Part shown: positions 1 through 7,800 of the stretch, piece by piece | Layout: the number at the start of each line of letters is the position of its first letter | How positions within the stretch are numbered: position 1 is the stretch's first letter | Made by a program: the position numbers and the translations under genes | NCBI RefSeq assembly: GCF_024138125.1 | Contig: NZ_CP099993.1 | Coordinates: forward strand, 1,674,001-1,738,000 | Reading direction: 5' to 3' | DNA length: 64,000 nucleotides | DNA from: Halorussus salilacus | GTDB taxonomy: Archaea > Halobacteriota > Halobacteria > Halobacteriales > Haladaptataceae | The notes under the pieces: generated by a model | The model's database searches: none | What the model saw: only the letters and a program-made list of their open reading frames with translations | Told to the model about the DNA's origin: nothing

Positions 1-287
1 AGCACGAGTTCGTACACGCTCGTGTTCGGCTGGACGACCCACGACTGACCGAGGTCGAAGGTGAACAGCCGAACCATGTAGTCGATGTACTGTTGCCACA
101 GCGGTTGGTTCAGCCCGAGTCGGTTCTCGATGGCCTCGTACGCCTGCGGGTCACCCTGTGGTCCGAGAATCGCCGACACCGGGTCGAGCGGCCCGGCACG
201 GATGACCAGGAAGGTGATCGAGGCCCCGAACACGAGTATCGGGATGGACAGTAGGACTCGCTTCGCGAAGTACCGCCACCTGCTCAC
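1..287 (-). CDS. peptide/nickel ABC transporter permease, DppB-like (partial)
   Basis: Only the first 95 codons are present; the gene runs off the left edge of the window. The translation begins SRWRYFAKRVLLSIPILVF, a basic N-terminus followed by a hydrophobic first membrane helix, then RAGPLDPV and a GLNQPLWQQY stretch. This is the standard N-terminal layout of DppB/OppB permeases of the binding-protein-dependent transport family, in which a periplasm-like extracellular segment follows helix 1. GTG at 287 is chosen because no other start lies close upstream in frame. It lies downstream of the peptide-binding lipoprotein gene on the same strand, separated by about 200 bases, so the two are probably one transport operon whose second permease and ATPases would lie outside the window. 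Confidence 0.9.
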   Translation of the reverse strand, partial: MSRWRYFAKRVLLSIPILVFGASITFLVIRAGPLDPVSAILGPQGDPQAYEAIENRLGLNQPLWQQYIDYMVRLFTFDLGQSWVVQPNTSVYELV

Positions 288-485
288 GGCGAACCACCGC
301 CGCGGTCGCGGCTACGCGCGTCGGATTGTACGTGTTTCCCAAACTGGACCGCGCACATGCGTGATGAATTTGGGGGACCTCTCATTATGTCTTGCGCTTT
401 GTCGCGTGAACACTCGTCTCACTCTACCGAGCACCGTCGCTTCCCAACCCGTCGAACGCACCGATAAAAGGAACTCAGTCGGTCG

Positions 486-2336
486 TCAGTTGTCGCGCTC
501 GCCGAGCTCGACGTTGTTGTACATCTGGCGGCTGTATCCGCCACCGCCGAACTTGGGCACGTCGACCCAGTCGTAGCTGAACCGCTCGTCGAGCTGGTGG
601 TAGGTCGGGAGCATCGCGACGTCCTCCCAGTTGGCCTCCTCCATCTGGACGTAGGCCTCGGCGCGTGCCTGCTCGTCCTCGTCGGTCGGCGCGAGGTTGT
701 CCTGAACCGTCGCCCACGCCTCCTCGGCGGAGCTGGCCGCGTCGGTGTCGGCCCAGTTGACGTAGGAGATGGGAGCGTCCTTCGACGTGTCGGTCTGTGG
801 CGGGTTGAGCAGCTGCAGGAAGTTGTCGGGTGCGGGCCAGTCCATCACCCAGCCGAGCGAGTAGGCTTCGAGGTTGCCGCTGCGACCGCGCTCCAGCAGG
901 GTCGAGAACGGCGCGCTCTCGACTTCCATGTCGATGTACGCGCTCGTGAGCTGGTCACGCAGGAGGACGGCGACGTCCTCCCAAGTGTCCGAGGACTCGT
1001 AGACCGTCATGGTGAACTCGTAGCGCTCGCTGTCGCTGTAGCCAGCCTCCTCCATGACCTGGCGGGCCTTGTCGAGTTGGGTCTCGTTGTAGCCGTAGGG
1101 GTAGTTCTCCTCGGCGTGAGCGTCGTACTCGGGCGCACCGCCGGGGTAGGCGTTCGGCGGCGTCAGGTGGAACGCGGGCGTCCCGCGGTTCTTGAAGATT
1201 TCCTCGACGACCTGTTGCTGATTCATCGCGTACGCGGCGGCCTGCCGCGCGGGCTTCTCGACCGAGTCGGTGTTGAAGCCGACGTAGAAGGAGTTGATGG
1301 TCGAGACGGCCTCGTAGTTCAGCGTGGCGTCGCTGTCGGTCGGACCGTACGTCCCGGTCTCGCGGCCGAGGTCGTCGGTCTCCTCGACGCTGACCTTGTC
1401 GGGGTCGTACTGGGACGTCTGAAATTCACTGAACAGGTCGGCGTTCTGGTTGACGACAGAGTAGGTGTACTTCGCGTTGCCGTCCGAGGAGATGTTCCAG
1501 TGGACGCCGTCGATGCTGGCGGCGTCGCCGTGGTAGTCGTCGTACGCGGTGACGATGCACTCGGTGTCGGACTCCCATGTGTCGAACTCGAAGGGACCGG
1601 CACCGACCGGGCTCTCGGTGGCGAACTCGCTGTGTTCCATCTCACCGTCGTAGCCGTCGATGTCGCCGAGGATGCCCTCGGGAATCGCGGCGAACGACGT
1701 GTACGCCAGCATCGGGAGCGTGGCGTGGAACGGTCCGTCGAGTTCCATCTCGAGGGTGTAGTCGTCGGTCGCCTCGACCGCTATCGACTCGGGCTCGTAG
1801 TTGCCGTCGCCGTCGGTCTCGTGGACGACGCCGATGGAGTCGAGGATGAAGTACGCACGGCTGGAGTTCTCGGAGGCCGCGAGGCGCTCCCAGGAGTAGA
1901 CGAAGTCATCTGCGGTGACCTCGTCGCCGTTGTGGTAGGTCACACCTTCCTTCAGCGTGAAGGTGTAGGTCGTGTAGTCGTCGGAGACCTCGTAGTCGTC
2001 GGCGATCTGGGTCTCGGGCTCGACCTCGCCGTTCGGGTAGTTCATCAGCCCGTCGAAGAGCTGCTGGATGACCTCACCGGAGGCGGTGTCGGTCGCCTCG
2101 ATGGGGTCGAGCGTGGTCATCGTCGAGTTCATCCGGCGGAGGTAGTTGTCACCGACTTCGGACTCCTCGGTCTCCGTCTCGGTCTCCTCGGTCTCGGTCT
2201 CCCCGGCCTCGGTCTCTTCGGTCTCGTTCCCGCCATCGCCCTCGTCGCCGGTACAGCCAGCGAGGGCAACGGCCGATGCCGCACCGCCGGTCGCCTGCAG
2301 GAAGCGACGGCGGCTCAGGTTGTCAGTATCTGTCAT
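486..2336 (-). CDS. ABC transporter substrate-binding lipoprotein (SBP_bac_5, DppA/OppA type)
   Basis: A 616-residue extracellular solute-binding protein. Residues 8-13 (SRRRFL) form a twin-arginine signal and LAGC ends at Cys28, a lipobox, so the protein is expected to be exported folded and lipid-anchored. A Glu/Thr-rich low-complexity linker follows (about residues 30-65), typical of haloarchaeal lipoproteins. The body has family-5 features such as the ETQIADDYEVSDD and YTFTLKEGVTYHNG segments early in the mature protein and LGWVMDWPAPDNFL near the C-terminus. Substrate is probably a peptide; this is family inference. ATG at 2336 is preferred to ATG 2348 because a TATA-like element (TTTATCC on the minus strand, about 2363-2369) is 30 bases upstream, as expected for a leaderless transcript. 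The permease gene follows downstream. Confidence 0.93.
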   Translation of the reverse strand: MTDTDNLSRRRFLQATGGAASAVALAGCTGDEGDGGNETEETEAGETETEETETETEESEVGDNYLRRMNSTMTTLDPIEATDTASGEVIQQLFDGLMNYPNGEVEPETQIADDYEVSDDYTTYTFTLKEGVTYHNGDEVTADDFVYSWERLAASENSSRAYFILDSIGVVHETDGDGNYEPESIAVEATDDYTLEMELDGPFHATLPMLAYTSFAAIPEGILGDIDGYDGEMEHSEFATESPVGAGPFEFDTWESDTECIVTAYDDYHGDAASIDGVHWNISSDGNAKYTYSVVNQNADLFSEFQTSQYDPDKVSVEETDDLGRETGTYGPTDSDATLNYEAVSTINSFYVGFNTDSVEKPARQAAAYAMNQQQVVEEIFKNRGTPAFHLTPPNAYPGGAPEYDAHAEENYPYGYNETQLDKARQVMEEAGYSDSERYEFTMTVYESSDTWEDVAVLLRDQLTSAYIDMEVESAPFSTLLERGRSGNLEAYSLGWVMDWPAPDNFLQLLNPPQTDTSKDAPISYVNWADTDAASSAEEAWATVQDNLAPTDEDEQARAEAYVQMEEANWEDVAMLPTYHQLDERFSYDWVDVPKFGGGGYSRQMYNNVELGERDN

Positions 2337-2362
2337 CCAACCGCTCATTGTAAACCGGACCG

Positions 2363-2369
2363 GATAAAC
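2363..2369 (-). promoter_or_regulatory. TATA-like box of the peptide-binding protein gene
   Basis: TTTATCC on the minus strand sits about 30 bases before ATG 2336. The spacing predicts a transcript that starts at or within a few bases of the start codon. Seen by eye only. Confidence 0.45.
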
Positions 2370-2463
2370 TTACCGCTTATTACCCGGGGAAAGCCCGCCA
2401 TAACGCCGTAATACATATATTCCTAGACGAATTTACTCTCTTGCTCTTTAACTGGAATTAGGC

Positions 2464-2529
<66 letters not shown>

Positions 2530-2620
2530 ATACAGCGCCGCACGATTCTCAAACACGTTCACCGCCCAGCCCACAGGCCCACCGCTACCTTTATGTCTAT
2601 CCAAAGTATATACATAGGTG

Positions 2621-2767
2621 ATGGATAGGTTTGAAATCGAAGGCGAAGAAGTCCTCGACGGGACGGCAAAACCGTCGGGGAATAGTGCGCACGTCATCGT
2701 TCCCAAACGCTGGCGCGGAGCCGACGTGAAAGTCGTCCGCGTCTCCGAACCCGATTCAGACGAGTAA
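2621..2767 (+). CDS. DUF2080-like transposon-associated small protein
   Basis: A 48-residue protein immediately upstream of tnpB, with a single base between its stop codon and the tnpB start. The translation begins MDRFEIEGEEVLDGTAKPSG and contains a NSAHVIVPKRWRG segment, which I recognise as the short DUF2080 family protein that accompanies IS1341-type tnpB genes in haloarchaea. The VxVPKxW core resembles AbrB-like or SpoVT-like small DNA-binding folds, but the function is not established. A TATA-like CTTTATG lies about 30 bases upstream, so the gene and tnpB are probably co-transcribed from it, perhaps leaderless. Confidence rests on position and sequence pattern; no database was searched. 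Confidence 0.8.
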   Translation: MDRFEIEGEEVLDGTAKPSGNSAHVIVPKRWRGADVKVVRVSEPDSDE

Positions 2768-2768
2768 G

Positions 2769-3998
2769 ATGCAGTACAACTACAAGTATCGACTCAACCC
2801 GACAGAAGCCCTCACCGAGACGCTTCTACACCACGTCGATACTTGTAGGCAACTGTACAATCACGTCCTCTACAAACTCAACGAGGCAGACGACATTCCT
2901 GCTCGCTACGAGGTTCAGGGGCGACTTCCCGACCTCAAATCGTGGTGGGACGACCTCGGAAATGTTCACTCGAAAGTTCTCCAGATGGTAGTCAAGCGCG
3001 TCTACGACAACCTCTCCACGCTCAAAGCGCAGAAGGAGAACGGGCGTGCTGTGGGGATGCTCAACTGGAAGCCCCCTCGGGAGTATCGGTCTCTCACCTA
3101 CAACCAGTCCGGCTTCAAACTCAAGAATACGAGTGGTCGGCCTGTCTTGTGGTTAAGCAAAATCGGTGAGATTCCGATTCACCTCCACCGAGACATTCCC
3201 GAGAACGCGACCATCAAACAGGTCACGGTCAAGCAAGAACCCACGGGCGAGTGGTATGCCACGTTCGGTATCGACGTGGACGAAGCAACGCCGGAGAAAC
3301 CTGAGAAACCAGAACAAGTCGTTGGTATCGACGTGGGGATTCTCAAGTACGCCCACGATACTGACGGGTACGCCATTGAGAGTCCCGACTTCAGCGAGGA
3401 ACGTGAGCGACTCGAACGCGCACAACGCGACCTCTCGCGGAAGGAACATGGCTCTGCGAACTGGGAAAAACAACGGCAGGTCGTGGCCGAACGACACGCC
3501 GACCTGAAGCGCAAGCGGCGAGACTTCTTGCACAAACTCTCGAACTACTACGCGACCGAGTACGACTTGGTGGCCGTTGAGGATTTGGACGCGAAGGGAC
3601 TGGTCGAACTCCCGGGCAACTCTCGTAATCGAGCGGGAGCGGCGTGGGGGACGTTCCTGCGGATGCTCGAATACAAGTGCGAGCGCGAAGGAACGCACTT
3701 CGTCGCGGTTGACCCGAAAGATACGACGAAGGAGTGTGCGTCCTGCGGTGTCAAGACGGACAAACCGCTGTGGGTTCGTGAACACTCGTGTCCTTCGTGT
3801 GGGTTCGAGGCGGATAGGGACGCGAATGCGGCGTGGAATATTCTTTCTCGCGGTCTGGAAAAGGTAGGAGTGGTTCACTCCGAATCAACGCCTGTGGAGA
3901 CTGCGCTCCCTGTGGATACGTCCGTATCTGCAAAGCGCGTCGTGGAAACAGGAAGCCCCACCCTCAAGGAGCGAACCGCGTCAGCGGTGAGCGAGTAG
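2769..3998 (+). CDS. tnpB: TnpB, RNA-guided endonuclease of the IS200/IS605 family
   Basis: A full-length 409-residue OrfB/TnpB. The N-terminal helix-turn-helix-like region (YNYKYRLNPTEALTETL) is followed by a split RuvC nuclease: Asp188 in GIDVG, Glu271 in VAVEDL and Asp351 in ADRDANAAWN. The C4 zinc ribbon (CASCG ... CPSCG) lies between the last two. All three catalytic acids are present, so it should be nuclease-competent. TnpB proteins use a guide RNA (omega/reRNA) made from the right end of their element to cut DNA, helping the element persist. The last codons (PTLKERTASAVSE) and the stop codon lie inside the right-end hairpin, so messenger and guide-RNA scaffold overlap. Confidence 0.95.
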   Translation: MQYNYKYRLNPTEALTETLLHHVDTCRQLYNHVLYKLNEADDIPARYEVQGRLPDLKSWWDDLGNVHSKVLQMVVKRVYDNLSTLKAQKENGRAVGMLNWKPPREYRSLTYNQSGFKLKNTSGRPVLWLSKIGEIPIHLHRDIPENATIKQVTVKQEPTGEWYATFGIDVDEATPEKPEKPEQVVGIDVGILKYAHDTDGYAIESPDFSEERERLERAQRDLSRKEHGSANWEKQRQVVAERHADLKRKRRDFLHKLSNYYATEYDLVAVEDLDAKGLVELPGNSRNRAGAAWGTFLRMLEYKCEREGTHFVAVDPKDTTKECASCGVKTDKPLWVREHSCPSCGFEADRDANAAWNILSRGLEKVGVVHSESTPVETALPVDTSVSAKRVVETGSPTLKERTASAVSE

Positions 3999-4012
3999 GG
4001 TGGGGTAGTTCA
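3956..4012 (+). ncRNA. probable 3' part of the TnpB guide RNA scaffold / right end
   Basis: CCCCACCCT (3956-3964) pairs perfectly with AGGGTGGGG (3997-4005), and an inner ACCGC-GTCA-GCGGT hairpin lies between them. The structure spans the end of tnpB and its stop codon. In characterised TnpB systems the right-end transcript supplies the scaffold and the flanking host sequence the guide. The assignment is by analogy and the 5' end of the RNA is not visible from sequence. Confidence 0.6.
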
Positions 4013-4153
4013 CTTCTCTCTCATATTTGACCGACGATACGGGTCCGAGACCACGGTCCGAATTATAACAGAAAAGTTATAACAATGCGGCATGGTATTT
4101 CGTACCGCTCTACGAATGCCCCCATTCCGCCAGCGGCCTGTCGTTCCGGAGCG

Positions 4154-4160
4154 TTTATAA
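4154..4160 (+). promoter_or_regulatory. TATA box for the small protein gene at 4183
   Basis: TTTATAA centred 26 bases before the ATG, in a purine-rich context. The spacing fits a leaderless haloarchaeal transcript starting at the A of the start codon. Confidence 0.6.
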
Positions 4161-4182
4161 GCCGTGATACCAATTCACACAT

Positions 4183-4353
4183 ATGGCCCACAACACGGCC
4201 ACTACGTCGGACCCCGTCGCAGAGCGCGAGGTCATGGCCTCGCTGGACGATGATGGTCGCACGGAGCGACTCATCATCGCTGACACGACGGCCGACGGAG
4301 CGTGGCTCTCGGTCCCCGTATCCGGTAGCGCTTCCCTCCGCGAGTGGCAGTAA
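4183..4353 (+). CDS. conserved haloarchaeal small protein, function unknown
   Basis: A 56-residue acidic protein. The C-terminal part (ERLIIADTTADGAWLSVPV) has the rhythm of a short beta-rich domain and resembles small proteins of unknown function that recur in haloarchaeal genomes. A TATA box is placed exactly for a leaderless start at ATG 4183, and the frame ends in TAA without overlapping neighbours, which supports it being a real gene. It has no cysteines, membrane segment or recognised motif. No function can be assigned. Confidence 0.7.
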   Translation: MAHNTATTSDPVAEREVMASLDDDGRTERLIIADTTADGAWLSVPVSGSASLREWQ

Positions 4354-4471
4354 CGGTTCGCTTTCGCCCGTCCGTCCTTTTCGCGCCGACCGCATCCCCG
4401 TATCGGCGCCTGCCATCTCGATAACGACCCAATACTGAACCTTTTTGCCGGTGGTGTCCGTTCCCGTGAGT

Positions 4472-4891
4472 ATGAACTACCGGGAGGTCTCAGGGGACCG
4501 CGAGTTCGTCGCGCGACTCGGACACGGCGAGGACTGGCGCGCCGAGATCGAGGACTTGGCCGACGAGGAGGGCGTCGACGCCGGGTGGTTCGTCGCCATG
4601 GGCGCGGTTCAGAACGCCACCGTCTGGTTCTACGACCAGACCGAGATGGAGTACCGCGAGGTCGAGTTCGACGAACCGCTCGAAGTCGCCGCCTGCGTCG
4701 GCAACGTCTCGTGGCTGGACGGCGACCGGTTCGCCCACACTCACGCGGTCCTGTCCCGGCGGAGCGGCCAGACCCTCGCGGGTCACCTCGATTCGGCGAC
4801 GGTGTTCGCCGGGGAACTGTACATGCGGACCTTCGAGGACGAGCTCACCCGCGAACACGACGAACCCACCGACCTCGACCTCTGGCTATAG
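4472..4891 (+). CDS. PPC/DUF296 domain protein
   Basis: About 139 residues. The sequence DREFVARLGHGEDWRAEIEDL, the GVDAGWFVAMGAVQNATVWFYD core and the late GGR-like HTHAVLSRR ... GHLDSATVFAGELYM section match the plant-and-prokaryote-conserved (PPC, DUF296) fold, a small trimeric domain. Family members are annotated as DNA-binding because of plant AT-hook relatives, but the prokaryotic domain has no AT-hook and its ligand is unknown. ATG 4472 is preferred over the GTG-type start at 4445 because the domain begins at that methionine. The stop codon abuts the polD large-subunit start with no gap, so the two are probably co-transcribed. Confidence 0.85.
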   Translation: MNYREVSGDREFVARLGHGEDWRAEIEDLADEEGVDAGWFVAMGAVQNATVWFYDQTEMEYREVEFDEPLEVAACVGNVSWLDGDRFAHTHAVLSRRSGQTLAGHLDSATVFAGELYMRTFEDELTREHDEPTDLDLWL

Positions 4892-7800
4892 ATGCGGCCG
4901 GAAGACGAGCGCTACTTCGAGCGCCTCGAATCCGACCTCGACGACGCCTTCGAGGTCGCCCGCGCGGCCCGCGCAGACAGCGGCGACCCCAAGCCCGAGG
5001 TCGAGATTCCGGTCGCGAAGGACATGGCAGACCGGGTCGAGAACATCCTCGGCATCGACGGGGTCGCCGAGCGCGTCCGCGAGTTGGAGGGCGAGATGTC
5101 TCGGGAGGAGGCCGCCCTCGTACTCGCAGAGGACTTCGCGGAGGGCCGGGTCGGCGACTACGAGACCCGCGAGGGGAAGGTCGAGGGCGCGGTCCGGACC
5201 GCGGTCGCCCTGCTCACCGAGGGCGTGGTCGCCGCGCCCATCGAGGGCATCGACCGGGTCGAACTCCTCGAAAACGACGACGGCACCGAGTTCGTCAACG
5301 TCTACTACGCGGGTCCCATCCGGTCGGCGGGCGGGACCGCACAGGCCCTCTCGGTGCTGGTCGCCGACTACACACGCGCGCTCATCGGCGTCGAGGAGTA
5401 CGAGGCCCGTGACGAGGAGATCGAGCGCTACGCCGAGGAGATAAACCTCTACGACAAGGAGACCGGCCTCCAGTACTCGCCCAAGGACAAGGAGTCGAAG
5501 TTCATCGCCGAGCACATGCCCATCATGCTCGACGGCGAGGCCACGGGCGACGAGGAGGTCTCGGGCTTTCGCGACCTCGAACGCGTGGACACCAACAACG
5601 CCCGCGGGGGCATGTGCCTCGTCCTCGCGGAGGGAATCGCGCTCAAGGCCCCGAAGATACAGCGCTACACCCGCAACCTCGACGAGGTCGACTGGCCGTG
5701 GTTGCAGGACCTCATCGACGGCACCATCGGCAAGGACGCTGGCGACGACGCGGAGGACGACGAGGGCGACGAAGACGCCAAGGGGGGCACGGAGGACGGC
5801 GACGAGGCCGACGAGGGCGACCCAGAGGAGACCGGCCCGCCCCGAGCCGAACCCGCCACGAAGTTCCTCCGGGACCTCATCGCTGGCAGACCCGTCTTCG
5901 GCCACCCGAGCGAGGCCGGGGGCTTCCGCCTGCGCTACGGCCGGGCGCGCAACCACGGGTTCGCGACCGCGGGCGTCCACCCCGCGACGATGCACCTCGT
6001 GGACGACTTCCTCGCCACGGGAACCCAGATTAAGACCGAGCGCCCCGGCAAGGCCGCGGGCGTCGTGCCCGTCGACTCCATCGAGGGACCGACGGTCAAA
6101 CTCGCGAACGGCGACGTGCGGCGAATCGACGACCCCGCGGAGGCGCTCGAAATCCGCAACGGCGTCGAGGCGATACTCGACCTCGGGGAGTACCTGGTCA
6201 ACTACGGCGAGTTCGTCGAGAACAACCACCCCTTGGTACCCGCCTCCTACACCTTCGAGTGGTGGATACAGGACTTCGAGGCCGCCGGGGCCGACGTGCG
6301 CGCGCTCCGGGACTCCCCGCGCGTGGACCTCGAAGACCCGGGCGTCGAGGAGACAATCGAGTGGGCGACCGAGTACGACTGCCCGCTCCACCCGAAGTAC
6401 ACCTACCTCTGGCACGACATCCCGGTCGAGGGGTTCGAGGCGCTCGCCGACGCGGTCGCGGCGGGCGAAACCGAGGACGGCGACCTCCTCGTCGAGAACG
6501 CCGACGCGGTTCGCGACCCCCTGGAAAAACTGCTCGTCCGCCACTCGCAGAGTGACGACCGCATCCGGATTCCCGAGTGGCGACCCCTCGCGCTGTCGCT
6601 CGGCCTGACCGAGGACCGCGAGAAGACGTGGGACGACCTCTTGGAGTCGGCTCGCGAGTGGGGCGAGGACGAACCCGGCGACAACGCCGTGAAGGCGGTC
6701 AACGAGGTCGCGCCCTTCGAGGTACGCGAGCGCGCGCCGACCCGAATCGGCAACCGGATGGGCCGACCCGAGAAGTCCGAGTCCCGCGACCTCTCGCCCG
6801 CGGTCCACACCCTCTTTCCCATCGGCGAGGCGGGCGGGAGCCAGCGCGACGTGGTCGCCGCGGCCTCCCACGCCGACGACATGGAAAGCACCCCCGGAGA
6901 GGTCGAGATGCAGGTCGGCCGCCGGGAGTGCGAGGAGTGTGGCGAACACACCTACAAGACCGATTGCCCCGAGTGCGGGGGGGACACGTTCCCGCACTTC
7001 AAATGTCCGAGTTGCGACTCGGTGGTCGAACTCGACGAGTCGGGACGTGCGGTCTGTGACCGCTGTGAGGTCGAGGCGAGTTCGGTCGAGTGGCGCACCA
7101 TCGACGTGAACGACGAACTCCGGTCGGCGCTCGAATCGGTCGGCGAGCGCGAGAACGCCTTCGACACGCTCAAAGGCGTCAAGGGGCTGTCGTCGTCGTA
7201 CAAGACGCCCGAGCCCATCGAGAAGGGTATCCTCCGGGCGAAACACGACGTCTCCTCGTTCAAGGACGGCACGGTCCGGTACGACATGACCGACCTCCCG
7301 GTGACCGCGGTCCGACCCTCCGAACTCGACGTGACCGCCGACCACTTCCGGTCGCTGGGCTACGAGACCGACATCCACGGCGACGAACTCCGCCACGACG
7401 ACCAGCTGGTCGAGCTCAAAGTCCAGGACATCGTGCTCTCGGACGGCGCGGCCGAGCACATGCTCCAGACCGCCGACTTCGTCGACGACCTGCTCGAACA
7501 GTACTACGGGCTGGAGCCCTTCTACGAGATGGACGACCGCGACGAACTCGTCGGCGAACTCGTCTTCGGGATGGCTCCCCACACCTCCGCCGCCGTGGTG
7601 GGCCGAGTCGTGGGGTTCACGAGCGCGGCCGTGGGATACGCACATCCGTACTTTCACGCGGCGAAACGCCGGAACTGCTTCCACCCCGAGACAAAGGTGT
7701 GGTACGAGGACGAGTCCGGCGACTGGCACTACGACGAGATTCGGACGGTAGTCGAAGAGCGATTGGAGGACCCGCGGGAGGACGACTTCGGCGCGCTGGT

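Noticed and set aside
597-2411. Long plus-strand ORF opposite the peptide-binding protein gene
   Set aside because: Antisense shadow with Val/Leu/Arg bias; the minus strand has a Tat signal, lipobox and family motifs.
4085-4438. 117-codon frames on both strands around the small gene at 4183
   Set aside because: Composition is Arg/Ser/Pro-rich on both, whereas the third frame gives the acidic 56-residue protein with a matching TATA box.
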